Source: Chrysogorgia sp. JL179-B06 (taxonomy: Eukaryota > Cnidaria > Anthozoa > Scleralcyonacea > Chrysogorgiidae). From it: 64,000 nt of DNA. The stretch covers positions 3,902,001 to 3,966,000 of the forward strand of contig JAYKKM010000428.1 of NCBI GenBank assembly GCA_035772405.1, written 5' to 3'. Position numbers and translations under genes: made by a program. Within the stretch, counting starts at the first letter, position 1. Each line of letters opens with the position of its first letter. The notes under the pieces were generated by a model. It was not told the DNA's origin, did no database searches, and worked only from the letters and a program-made list of their open reading frames with translations. Of this stretch, positions 1 to 11,715 are shown piece after piece.

Positions 1-2
1 CC

Positions 3-1397
3 GTAACCATTAACGACGATCTTGATGAGCACAAGATCGCAGAGCTTCGACGAATAACTCAGGAATATGTTGATGTTATCCAGACAACCCCAGGTCGAAC
101 TAACACTTGTACTCATAGAATAATCACAACCGAGGTTCAACCAATCCGCCAACGACAGTACCGGATCCCACAGTCACAAATGCAGACAATGGAAAAAGAA
201 TTAAAGAAAATGCAAGAGATGGACATCATCGAACCGTCTCGAAGTGAATGGGCAGCACCAGTCGTCCTCGTTCCCAAACGAGATGGCACAGTACGTTTTT
301 GTGTCGATTATCGTCGCTTAAACGCAGTATCGCGTTTTGATGCTTACCCAATGCCTCGGACGGAAGACATCATTGATAAGCTGGGAAAAGCGAAGTACAT
401 CTCTACAATCGACTTGACAAGGGGATATTGGCAAATACCAGTGGAAGAATCATCGAAAGAGAAGACCGCATTTGTGACCCCATTTGGCTTGTACCAGTTC
501 AAAACTATGCCATTTGGCCTACATGGAGCTCCTGCCACATTCCAAAGGATGATGGATACCATCCTTCATGGTACCGAAGAGTTCTGTGATGCTCTCCTGG
601 ATGACATTCTCATATTCACAAACACCTGGAACGAGCACTTATCCCACCTCCGAGAAATATTGGAACGACTCCGCCAAGCAGGACTGACTGCTAATCCAAA
701 GAAATGCAGTTTTGCCATGTCACACGTGAATTTTCTGGGACATACAGTCGGTGGAGGAACAGTGGAACCACAGACAAATAAAACCGCAGCAGTTCAACAA
801 TTTCCCAGACCGACAACAAAAACAGCAGTCCGATCCTTCCTAGGTTTGACAGGATATTACCGGAAATTCATCCCTGCGTATGCCACCATCGCCGCTCCTC
901 TATCTGACTTGACCAAGAAGAGCAACCGAACATTTTGTTGGAGTGACGAATGTGAATTAGCTTTCAGTCGTCTCAAAGAAAGCCTCACTTCTTCACCAGT
1001 TCTCCACAACCCTGATTTTGATAAATAATTTCTGCTCCAGACCGACGCATCCCTACGAGGACTCGGTGCTGTGTTAATGCAAGTAGATGACGATGGTAAT
1101 GAGCATCCCGTTGTCTATCTCAGTCGCAAGTTACTTCCAAGGGAACAACGATACTCCGCAACAGAAAAGGAGTGCCTCGCAATTGTGTGGGCTATCGAAT
1201 CCCTGCGCGTTTACCGCATGTATGGCCGACATTTCAAAGTCGTCACTGACCATAAAGCCCTTCAGTGGCTGGACCGAATGCAAAATACAAACAACCGCTT
1301 AACCAACTGGTGTTTAAAGCTACAGCAATACAGCTTCACCGTCACTCATCGTAGTGGGAAAGATAACACTAACGCTGACTCTTTATCCCGAATATAG
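3..1397 (+). pseudogene. Ty3/gypsy-type pol fragment: reverse transcriptase + RNase H
   Basis: The reading frame is open from the window edge to 1025, stops at a TAA (1026-1028), then continues in the same frame to 1397, so one nonsense codon breaks it. The RT part shows the VPKRDGTVRFCVDYRRLN block, DLTRGYWQIPV, TPFGLYQFKTMPFGL and the catalytic box as LLDD rather than the usual Y-x-D-D. The RNase H part shows QTDAS, TEKECLAIVWAIE and VTDHKAL, with the expected acidic residues, and ends in the NADSLSRI motif common at Ty3/gypsy RNase H ends. No integrase follows; a polypurine tract and LTR begin about 115 bp later. The family assignment is firm. The element is probably inactive. Confidence 0.93.
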
Positions 1398-1510
1398 AAG
1401 AGCTGTAACCTTCTATCGAATTTTGAACATTCACGTTGATAATTTGGTTTCTTGTTTGGTTCGAACGCTTGTTAAGTTAGAATAAAATTTATACAAATTT
1501 TATTTCGTCG

Positions 1511-1523
1511 AAGGAGGGGGAAG
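1511..1523 (+). promoter_or_regulatory. polypurine tract for plus-strand priming
   Basis: The 13-base purine run AAGGAGGGGGAAG directly abuts the TGTGATA start of the 3' LTR, the normal position of the plus-strand primer of an LTR retrotransposon. Confidence 0.85.
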
Positions 1524-1688
1524 TGTGATAGAGTTAGTTAACTATTATTACTATACTCTTGTCTGATTGGACAAGAGCACGATTGACAGAGAACATAGAG
1601 AGAGAAGGCTTGCTCGTGGTAGCTTGCACGTTAATAAATATAACAAAATCAATTGTTTGTTAACCCTTTTATTATCAACTTTATCACA
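1524..1688 (+). repeat. short 3' LTR of the Ty3/gypsy element
   Basis: The 165-bp segment starts TGTGATA and ends TATCACA, a perfect 7-bp terminal inversion beginning TG and ending CA as LTRs do. It follows the polypurine tract and contains AT-rich sequence near its 3' end. The 5' LTR would lie outside the window, so LTR age cannot be judged. Confidence 0.85.
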
Positions 1689-3543
1689 GTAGACTACTGT
1701 AACTGCAGTTGGATTTGAAGTGTCCTTCGGTTCGAAGACTTTGTCGGCGATCAGGGACAACTATGCTTCGAGAACCCATTTGTTTTTGAAGAAACCTGTC
1801 TTCCTGTCAACAAGAATGTTCGGGCCTTTAAAAAGGTTTACGTTCATGCTGCTGTCGACTACAGCCGCCGCTTTTAAGTCTGAATGCCGTACTTATTGGC
1901 TTTTTTACTTTCTTTGTGAATCGTCGAGTACTGTCCAGTTATTAAACATATATTTTATGTCTGGTTGAGAAAAGTTTTGTTCTGTTCTTAACTTGTAATA
2001 CTGCAGTGTGCATTCTCAACAAAATCTTCGAAATTTAATAGATTGTTTAAAATGTATACAAGTTATTAAAGTAGGTCAAAAATTTTAAACGAAAATAAGA
2101 TTCGTAAGTGCTTTTAATAATTCATTATTTATACGATAAATATTACTATAAGTTATAGAGTGATCGGGTGGCGCAGCGGATTAGTCGCGGAACATTAGGT
2201 TAACAAGACGCCCGCTAGGCGTTAACTCGGGCTACTTGAGGTTGTGGCTTGTTGAAAGACATTGTAGGCAAATTCAATATACACAAATCTATAGTTGTAG
2301 GTACAATGGTACATGTAATGATACAGCTGTCAGTGCAGGGGTGGTTAAATTTTCCATCATTGAAAACCCATAACATAGTGTTGGCCAACGGCTTTGATTA
2401 TATGAAGGTGAGTTGGCTCAGTATCCAAGCTGGCTTACTGAGAAGTCTGCCCCACCAAATGAGCATCCTGTTTACTGACCTAATCCAGTTCTAGTCAACA
2501 GGGTCAGCCTGGCAAGCGAGCCGGCCTACAGGCTCATGTAATAACAATTCATACTGTATGGTCAGTCCGGCAAACAGGTTCCGTTTGAGCAAGCATTAAA
2601 TCAGTTAATCTTTTTCTCAGTGTATAAGGCACGGCAGTAAATCAAACCATTTAGCTGGCAGTAGCAAGGTCAAACAACAACAAACTCTTTACTCCTTGAT
2701 CTTGATAGTTGGTATGGGTGTCAGAGATTTATATACTGTGTGTTCATTTGTAAGCATTTGTGTATAATAATACATGTATGAACAATCGATACAAACTTTT
2801 AAGCCCCATTTAAGCTTACAGGTAAAATATCAAGTGAAACAGGGTTAGCAACATTGCATACTTTAATAATAGTATTAGTACTTGGTATATAACTATATAT
2901 GAAACAATAAACTGTAGCATCGACTTTATTTTGTATAATTACATAACAATAAACAATACAGGCAACAAAGCTTATAAAAATATTACAGTTACCTCAGAAC
3001 AGTTAACATATTTCCATACAGCATTCATATGTTGAGTCTCATATTAAATCATTAAACATTAATAGTGGACAAAAAGCGTATGGAAACATATAATTTGATC
3101 GAGTACAGGTTCTCGAAATGGTAGACCAACCCGTTTCGAAAGCGATCTGGATTGTGAGCGTATATAAGATCAAGATACTTGCCAGCCACATCAAAGATTT
3201 TCAGTGAAGAGCACTCGAAGAAAGGTATCAGATCAGATGAGTAAATAAATCACAAATATGGATGACACATATATGCAGTGTTTGGTGAAAAGCCTGGGTA
3301 CGAGGTTGATCGGGATGATGCAATAATTAGCCTCCCTAAAAACGACTGCAGGGGGCAAAAAAATTTTTGGGATCACTTCACTGCGCATGTGTAGTAATCC
3401 CACATTCATAGTCTCGCTCACTAGTCTACTAATTTAGTCAAAATGATCCAAAAACGGGAGTTAATTTTACTCCACAAAACGGATTATTTTGAACCTTTTT
3501 TTTGGATCCGAATTTTGGAGTTAAAATAACTCCCTGAAAATAA
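1689..3543. other. gene-free repeat-rich DNA
   Basis: I see no coding region. At about 2165-2190 there is a tRNA-like A-box segment (GGTGGCGCAGCGGATTAGT). The next 33 bases (about 2197-2229, CGCCCGCTAGGCGTTAACTC and onward) recur near 18079-18111, so this is a dispersed repeat. The rest is AT-rich and unremarkable. Confidence 0.5.
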
Positions 3544-4295
3544 CAGTGCAATGACGCTCTTAAACGAAGCAACTTCGAAACAAACCTAACGTACGAACCA
3601 ACTCAAGAAAACGAAAATATTAACAGAAACAATTCACAAACACAAAATAGGCGACGAAACGTAATATGGTACAACCCACTTTACAGTAAAAACGTCAGAA
3701 CGAACGTAGAACGAGACTTTCTAAAACTCATTGACAAACACTTTACACCCTCAAACAAACTACATAAAATATTCAACCGCCACACAGTACGGATCAGCTA
3801 TAGCTGCATGGATAACATGAAAAGCTTTATCCGCAAACACAACAACCGAACCCTGACTAAAAACGCTAAACAAAACCACACAGCAAACAACGAATCCCGT
3901 ATCATGTGCAACTGCCGACAAACCAATGAATGCCCAATCGCTGGAAATTGCCTAACAAAGAGCGTAGTTTACCAAGCCGAAGTAACGACAAACGACAACG
4001 GAGACACAATGAACAAAAATACCGCAATCACACGAAGTCTTTCCGAAACGCGAGATACTCAAACGACACCGAACTATCAAAACACATTTGGAAATTGAAG
4101 ACGGAAAAAAGAGACTTTAACATCAAATGGTCTATAATTAAGCGAGTAGCGGCATATAAAGCACAATCAAAACGATGCAATTTATGCCTAGAAGACAAAA
4201 TGTTATTGATGAAAGCAAAGAAGAAACACTTTTTAAATAAACGATCCGAACTCTTTTCGAAGTGCCGACATGTAAAGAAACACCAACTCAATTAA
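3544..4295 (+). pseudogene. Penelope-like element, RT C-terminus and GIY-YIG linker region
   Basis: One frame runs from 3544 to about 4010 and contains RRRNVIWYNPLYSKNV, LHKIFNRHTVRISYSCM and the cysteine cluster CNCRQTNECPIAGNCL. These are the connector motifs between the RT and the GIY-YIG endonuclease in Penelope-like elements. A frameshift near 4010 moves the rest to another frame (3930-4295), which reads ELSKHIWKLK and KRCNLCLEDKMLL, the end of the endonuclease. The Y-x-G core of the endonuclease falls in the damaged stretch. It is 5' truncated and broken. The family call is based on motif memory and I regard it as secure. Confidence 0.8.
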
Positions 4296-4477
4296 TTATA
4301 TAGTGACATTAACTACACAAATGTAATTATACCTTAAGAATAGTAGAACCAGCGTGAAACTCAGAGTAGCAACAGCATTCGACCTAAATTATATTATTCC
4401 GCTCTACCTACAATGGTATTGAACGCTCTTAAACCTTACGCCGACTTTGTGATTTTACTGTCACATACTATTTTTGG

Positions 4478-4480
<3 letters not shown>

Positions 4481-4511
<31 letters not shown>

Positions 4512-4534
4512 TATATATAGATATAGATAGATAA
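4481..4534. repeat. (TA)n/(GA)n microsatellite
   Basis: TATATA runs surround a GAGAGA run, followed by ATAGATAG steps. Simple sequence only. Confidence 0.9.
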
Positions 4535-4638
4535 GTGTCAGATTCAAAATCATATCAGGTAGAGTGCTCAATACCTAAGTAGAGCAGAATAGTAAGAACA
4601 AAAGAGACGAACTTTGGTTACTTCATTTAAACTTTATT

Positions 4639-4696
4639 TCACTACAGATCTGTTTCGTATGAAAAGCTATATTAGCTTACCACACTCATCAGGTGA
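4639..4696 (-). ncRNA. hammerhead ribozyme motif of a Penelope-like element
   Basis: Read on the minus strand, the 58-nt segment has all the conserved core pieces in order. UCAC (stem I) is followed by CUGAUGA, a stem II of GUGUG/CAUAC extended by AAGCUA/UAGCUU, then GAAA, a short stem III ACAG/CUGU with a 2-nt loop, the cleavage-site A, and GUGA closing stem I. It lies downstream, on the same strand, of the Penelope-like coding fragment at 5045-5345, where Penelope-like terminal repeats are known to carry such ribozymes. Activity is inferred, not shown. Confidence 0.83.
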
Positions 4697-5044
4697 GTAT
4701 TGCGACTGGTGTTACAAAGCGGAAACTTGATATTGTATTGATCTACAAGACGGATTAATTATGTATGACGTTATGTGAAGTTGCGGTGCATATTCATTAG
4801 CTAATAGTTGCACAGTAAATGTTTTTTTATATGCCTGCAAGTTGATATAAGTTCGTTTCTGCTGTTGAGTGAACATAATTCGAGGTGACAAATATAAATT
4901 TTTCATAAAGGCATAAGTTACAACGTTTTGTTAAATTAGAGTAGGGTTTGCATCGCTTGATTATGTTCCATTTTATTGAGTATTGAGTATTTAATTATTT
5001 TAAAGTCCAGATGTGCTTGCATGCTTACACTGTAGTTCAGTGGC

Positions 5045-5345
5045 AGATTTACGTTTTGAATTTCTGAAAGAGCTTGTATGGTTTAAGTATCTGGTTTTAA
5101 AAGTGCCTTCAGTTAGGCCTACATAAGTTTCTTCTTTTTTGTTTTCTTCTGTGGTGACTGTAGCTTGGTAGACTATTCCTTCGGTTAGGTATTTACCAGA
5201 AAGCGGGCAGTTGTTTTGTTGGCGGCAATTGCATTCCTTGGTGCATGGTGGGGATAATGGTTGGGTTATTTTGGGTTTCTTTGACTTTGTTGAGTTCGAA
5301 TTTATTGTGGGATGAAATTATGTTGTATAGGCATGCAGCTGTAGC
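5045..5345 (-). pseudogene. Penelope-like element fragment with GIY-YIG endonuclease start
   Basis: On the minus strand one open frame reads ECNCRQQNNCPLSGKYLTEG, then VYQATVTT and YVGLTEGTFKTRY. This is the cysteine cluster of Penelope-like elements followed by the GIY-YIG core (Y-V-G, then a conserved Arg). It loses similarity after about 5050 and is open at both ends, so it is a truncated copy. It is better preserved in the endonuclease core than the plus-strand copy at 3544-4295. The hammerhead motif at 4639-4696 lies about 350 bp further in its 3' direction. Confidence 0.78.
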
Positions 5346-5692
5346 TTAATTTTAGGGTATTTCTATTGAATATTTTCCGCAAAGGATGGCTGGCGGGGAA
5401 GCATTCGTTGATCGTACGCAAGAATATGTGGCCGATGTTTGTGGCGACGTTGGCACTGTAAGGTGGATTAAACCATGTGGTGTTTCTGTATCTCGGGCGT
5501 TTCGGCTGTATATATATATATATATATATTTGAAGTTGTTGTAGGTGTCCTTTAGCGATAATGCAACGCCCACTACCGTTGTGGTAGTTTGAGCACTCTG
5601 GCCCTATACCGCTTCACGCTCTCTAGATGCGCGCATGACCGCTGTTTATCCCACAAGCGGTTGTCACTGGCAATCGTTTGTAGTATAATTAG

Positions 5693-5977
<285 letters not shown>

Positions 5978-6207
5978 CATATATATACTGATAATATATA
6001 TATATAATAATATATATTTAAAAAACTCATTAATAATTCATGAGGAAAACACAAAGGAAAATCACCACCGTGTCGTATCTTTATATGTGATAAAGATTCA
6101 TCGCAATTTACATAAACTTTAGCTTTGATTTTCTCGGCTTAGACAACGTTATTTTTCAAAATTACTACGCCAACGAACTTACCAAATGCTGGTCGTTTTT
6201 TAAGCCA

Positions 6208-6302
6208 TTTAAAGCACTTGTAGGAGTGTTTTATCAGATATAAAACACTCGGCTGCGCCTCGTGTTTTATATCTGATAAAACACTCCTACGCGTGCTTTA
6301 AA
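6208..6302. repeat. long near-perfect palindrome
   Basis: Arms of about 42 bp (TTTAAAGCAC...AACACTCG and its reverse complement) flank a 9-bp loop. The sequence can form a cruciform or hairpin; no coding content. Confidence 0.85.
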
Positions 6303-6315
6303 TAGTACATAGATA

Positions 6316-6540
<225 letters not shown>

Positions 6541-6729
6541 TGTAAAACCCAATTGACCATTTTTTTATGGGTTGTTTCAAATTTATTGGTTGAAACAACC
6601 AATCTAAGGTCATTTTAACCAAGATATTTGGTTAATTCAACCATTCAAATTGGTTGTTTCAACCAATCTGTATTTACAGTGTATGTATACCACCCTATGT
6701 ACAGAACTCGTGACTAGGCTCTCGGCAAC

Positions 6730-6890
6730 GGCTTCCGTAGCTCAGTGGTCAGAGCACTGCACTAGCATCGCAGGGTCGCGGGTTCAATCCAGCCGGAAGG
6801 CCTTGAAGTTGCATTTTTCACAACTGGTCCCGGTTTGGTCTTAAAATATATGTATTCCAACACTCGAAATTTTCCTTCACCATAAATCCA
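6730..6890 (+). repeat. SINE with tRNA-Ala-like head
   Basis: The head at 6730-6802 resembles tRNA-Ala. It has the A box TAGCTCAGTGGTCAGAGCA, an anticodon loop CTAGCAT with AGC, the B box GGTTCAATCC, and acceptor-like ends GGCTTCCG/CGGAAGGCC with one extra base. A tail of about 88 bp (TTGAAGTTGCATTTTTC, GGTCCCGGTTTGGTCTTAAA) follows. The same head and tail recur at 18965-19122 and an inverted tail at 18815-18911, so this is a dispersed SINE family, not a functional tRNA gene. Confidence 0.8.
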
Positions 6891-7637
6891 TCACCATAAA
6901 ATTTTCCTTCACATTATAGATATATAATAGATGTAATAGATTTAATAGATATCGAGTGGAGGCAAGTGACATGTAAGGCCAAGCTTTCCGCCAAAAAACA
7001 ATGCTTATGTCTTGTTTTTCGAAATAATTTTGAACATAAGTTAGCTTCGACTATAAAATGAGATTATTCGCTTTCAATTGATATGGGACGATATGGGGCT
7101 TCAGTCAGGGTTCATGAAAATTTGTTGTCCTTTTATAGTTGTCAAAAAGGATACAAGTAAGAGAGATAAAATCATACAAACTTGCCTACATCTTTTTTTC
7201 TTTACAAGTAAACAACTACGCTTGGCTTAATTGGCACTTGGAAAAGTTTTTGCGCGCTTTTTCGCAAGTATTTCCTGATTGGCTCTTACTTTCCTGTCCG
7301 GCCCAGTCAAAATGGGTCGCGTATAAGACTGATGAAGTCGTGAATTGAAAAACACGGCACACAGTAACGCAAGATTAAAAATAGGTACGCAATGCGTACA
7401 TGCGTCTACGTTTTGGATGGGACGTAATTACCATCGTGATTCGTTGCACAGATATACAATAGTAAAGCAAATAATATTGCTATTTACATTTGTTGGAAGT
7501 GATTGCTATAGTGATTTCAGATGAAGGAAAATCATACTTTACACATGACTTGGTGGACTGGTGCAGATATATTAACCACTAAAAACTGAACAAACATATT
7601 TCTTGTGGTAAAACTATACACCATTATACACGCATTA

Positions 7638-8404
7638 GTGAGTTTGGCAAACGCGACATCAAAGACAACGGCGACGTCTACGACCAAGGTAGAGACTGGT
7701 ACTAGCATAATTATCACCTTTGTTGACGTTGTCAAACTCGTTGGCGTCCCCTTGAACAACGCCAACTTCAAGCTTGTTTCGTGAAGAAGCTGATTGAATA
7801 TTATAGCTGCATCCAGGCAACAAACGTAAGTATGATTATTAATCATGCAATTTATTTAATAACGATTAGCTTACTGTTTTTGATCAACTGCTTTTCTCAT
7901 GGTTTGTATAGTGTGCATATTTTGTAATATTTTGATTGTTAAGCATGTCGCCATGGTAACTGTATATTACTTTTAGCTTATTTTTTTTTGTTTTTCTTTC
8001 TTGCTAAAGTAAAGCTATGAAATGGACACACGAGCATGACTTGGAATTAGCAAAATAAATGTTAGCCGAGAGACTATTTGAGCATGCAAAATGCACGCGG
8101 CAATAAGCAATTGGAATCGTATGGCAAACGATTGTCGACAACTTATATGGAAAATTTGATTGTTTGTGTTGAACACCACTTTAATAAATTATCATGTAAA
8201 TGTAAGAAATCCTCATCTGAGATGAAATCATTGTCAAAAGACAAGAGCAAAGTGTCGATTGTGTCATCCATTTTGGAAACACAAAATTTTGAATTTACCG
8301 CCGGCGCCGAAAGAATTTTGCCAAACTCATTTTTTTACTACGGCTACTGGCGCTTAGGACGTAGACGTCGCCGTTGTCTTTGACGTCGCGTTTGCAAAAC
8401 TCAC
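7638..8404. mobile_element. non-autonomous DNA transposon (MITE) with TA target duplication
   Basis: Imperfect inverted repeats of about 45 bp begin GTGAGTTTGGCAAACGCGAC at 7638 and end at 8404, flanked by TA on both sides (7636-7637 and 8405-8406) as for Tc1/mariner-type insertions. No transposase is encoded. Confidence 0.7.
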
Positions 8405-8406
8405 TA

Positions 8407-9849
8407 TTGACTGCACAGGTGGGCACGGTGCTGCACTACCGATGGGCATGGTAGTTTTTTAGCACTTGGTGTTGGGTTATTAGACTACTTGCATTTTGAG
8501 TAAGAAATACAGGAACATGTTTTATTGAACAATGTCAATCATAAACTTTAATATTATTTTGCTGTATGGTAGAGTGCAGTTATATATTATACCTATTAAA
8601 CAGTTAAATAGCTCAAGAAAATAAAGGATTTTGCACTGGATAGTGATATTTAGTACTTACTGTTGCACAGGTATATTAGTGTCTATACTGTATAGTGTCT
8701 ACACTGAAGGTTTCCAATGTAGTTGAGAAAACATGGGACCCTGGTCTATGGATTGCCTAAATAGACTAAATAATTATTCATACCCCAGTTTTCACATACC
8801 ACAAAAACATCAACAATATCAACTCAAAATCATTTGGGTCCAAGTGGAGCACTTTTTAACTAACATACAACTTCATGCATGTATATGTTGTGGGGCAAAT
8901 TTATTTGAACTGGGGCAATATTTTTGATCTGGTACAATTTTTTTAAACCAGTTTAATTTTCCAAACCAATTTTTTTAAACCAGTTCAATTATAAATAATG
9001 TATAGCAATTAGATTTTTCATATCAGTTCAAATTTTCTAAACAAGAACTTCTTGTGTTAAATCTCAATTTTAATTTTAAAGTTTAAAATTGTCTGCGCTT
9101 AGTATTGAAGTTAGCATTAGGGTTGGTATTTGGATTAGTTTTAGCATCCAATATTATTTTTCCTAGAGTATGAATACCCATGCAATCATACAGTATGTAG
9201 TAATAATCCCATATACATCTTACATTGCAATTTTTGACATATATTGTCCAGAATAAAATATTTTTAAATTTACAGTATATTATCAACAGAGCTTTTACAA
9301 AATTACTTTGATAGATTATTGCACTAAGAGAAGTATTAAAGTAAAATACATTATTGCATAATTAACTGCATAGCTTTCCATCTTCATCAAATGTTTAAAT
9401 ATGTTTCTGTATACCTTCAACATCAATTAATACAGATTTTCCACATGGATCTGGCATGCCATTTATCTCTTGAATGTGAATCAAAAATCTTAAATTTTAC
9501 TACTGCGTTACAGTCAACAAACAATGTTGATAATTCAATTCAGAGTGGGAAAATATTTTATTTTAGAGCACTTGTCAGTGATGAAAAATGGTTAATTGCC
9601 TGTTATCATGAATATGTCACCAGCAAGGGTTTTACTACATCCCGGCGTTCTTTGTCAGAACCTGCAAGCAATCGTCTTCTATTAGATCTTTTTAGGTGAG
9701 ACAAAATGAGAGATTGAACTGTATGATAAAATACATCATAAAACTGCTAACCGCAAAACAACTAACCCTGCCTCGGTGGGGTTTTCTAATACTAACCTTA
9801 ATACTAATACTAATAAAAGTATCGTCCAGAAGACAATTGCTTGTGGGCG
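8407..9849. other. no recognisable gene
   Basis: AT-rich DNA. A short open frame at 9391-9699 (+) matches no family I know. A run of near-repeats of TTAAACCAGTT lies at about 8940-9000. Confidence 0.4.
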
Positions 9850-10243
9850 CTGACAAAGAACACCCGAGATGTAGTAAAACTCCACCAGCAAAGGAGTCAC
9901 TATATTGTAAATAATAAACTTTATGATCAATTGAAATAAATTCTGGCATGCCAGTTAATAGCAAAAAATATCTTGTAATGGAATTACCTATGCAAGTATA
10001 AAGGTTATACTTATAAAGATTTCCAACACATAATATGGTATTTAAAAATCGTGAATCCCAAGTTGTAATATCTTTTACTTGAGTATATATTATTGCAGTC
10101 AGTAACATAGCTACACATTGTTTATCAGCATTTTGTCCAAATTTTCTTGAATTGCCATGACTAAAATCTGCACAAATTGTATCACTTGGATAAATCATAT
10201 GCAGTAGGTCTTGAGTAGTGATAACCCCCCATCGGGAGTACAA
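9850..10243 (-). pseudogene. OTU-like / peptidase C76-type cysteine protease fragment
   Basis: On the minus strand an open frame begins MYSRWGVITTQDLLHMIYPS and continues ICADFSHGNSRKFGQ, then NADKQCVAMLLTAI, TWDSRFLNTILCVGNLY and SITRYFLLLTGMPEFI, and ends near YSDSFAGGV. The layout of an FSHG-x4-FG block, a QC with the candidate nucleophile, a W-x6-L block and a final SF-G block resembles OTU/C76-type proteases that ride on animal transposons. It has no upstream or downstream partner, and reading past about 9850 runs into unrelated sequence. I treat it as an exon-sized relic; the family call rests on pattern memory. Confidence 0.38.
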
Positions 10244-10439
10244 AGGGATGCCGCCTTATTAAATATTCAACTTATTATTTATGCATACGTTATCGTTCTC
10301 AGGCTCCTTTCGGACCTCCTAACCCTAATATTTATTCAGGATCCCTAACCCTAGCTCGTGTACCTATAGGACCCAAACCATAATCAGTATTCATTTTATA
10401 ACGCCTTACTATTATGCATATCAGTCTTCAACCTCGTAC

Positions 10440-11510
10440 CCAGGGTCTTCTCAGTGCCCGGGGAGGGAGTGGAGCGAGGGAAGAGAAGACCCTGGTAAAG
10501 GCTGGCACGTCACTCCATGGATATTGGATTATTTTGTAACCTGGCTTATTCTCGCTTATATCATCCGGGGGGCCGGATCGCTGTGAAAACATACCACAAA
10601 CTTCTAAAATTGAAAGTATAAACAGTATATGGATAATTTAAAAATATTACAATTTATTGGAAAGACAGTACGGACTGCAGACAGAAGTTGAAAGATGGTG
10701 GATTACTTCGAAAAATGCGTTGATTTCCGGACATTTGTTGCTGTCATAAGATAAACATTAGGGACTTTAAGATCTACGACGGCAACCTAGGACGGGGACG
10801 TCGTTCAAACAAAAGAATCTTCATGCGAAACAATAAGAATGAATAATTTTTGTTCCCAAGAGTAATTTCAACGCCGTTCTCGTTCTGTTTACAACGCCAA
10901 TGAGAGCATTTTCACGTCTTTAGGACGACGGTAACTCGCGGAGAGACGAGAGATGTAACTTAAGACTGACTTAAACACAGACACTATAATCGTTTTAGAA
11001 ATATTGAAGCGTTTTGGAGATCATTAAACAAGCTTGGAGTGTCAAATACGCTAGTCAATCGACCGTGGTTTCATTCAAATGCTAAAATTTGTATTGCTTT
11101 TACTGCCGTCGCCGTCCTAAGTTGCCGTCGTAGATCTTAAAGTCCCTATGATCAACGCCAGAACAGTTCGAATTTACAATTTTAATACAGTCAGACTATG
11201 ACTATTATTTTAAATACTAATCATGTTTATCTTATGACAGCAACAAATGTCCAGTAAATCAACGTATTTTTCGAAGTAATCACCATCTTTCAAGGCTTTC
11301 AACTTGTCTGCAGTCCGTACTGTCTTTCCAATAAATTGTAATCTTTTTAAATTATCCATATACATTATAGAAGTTTGTGGTATGTTTTCACAGCGATCCG
11401 GCCCCCCGGATGATATAAGCGAGAATAAGCCAGGTTACAAAATAATCCAATATCCATGGAGTCACGTGACCAGCCTTTACCAGGGTCTCTTCCCTCGCTC
11501 CAGTAGGCAA
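10440..11510. mobile_element. large fold-back element with nested MITE
   Basis: Sequence from about 10440 to 10758 (CCAGGGTCTTCTC ... GATAAACAT) is repeated inverted at about 11221-11500. The arms differ by small gaps and substitutions. The middle holds another inverted-repeat element at 10761-11146. No protein is encoded. Confidence 0.75.
10761..11146. mobile_element. nested MITE with TA target duplication
   Basis: Inverted ends GGGACTTTAAGATCTACGAC lie at 10761 and 11146, flanked by TA (10759-10760 and 11147-11148). It is nested inside the larger fold-back, so it inserted later. Confidence 0.75.
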
Positions 11511-11715
11511 ACCCGAGCGCAACGCATGCGCCCTGGATATGATATGGGATGAACTAAAGAGAGTAATGAAGAAGCATCTTAAACCTTCAAAATAACTGGT
11601 GACACGATCAACAGAGATTTATACGATAGCCTTTCGATCAATTTAGATCTTCGACAGTTCTACGAAGATATGAGCCAACAGAGATTTATACGATTGCCTC
11701 GTTGAAAAACCGGTT

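Noticed and set aside
6730..6802. Functional tRNA-Ala gene
   Set aside because: Acceptor stem has an extra base and the same sequence with an identical tail recurs, so it is a SINE head.
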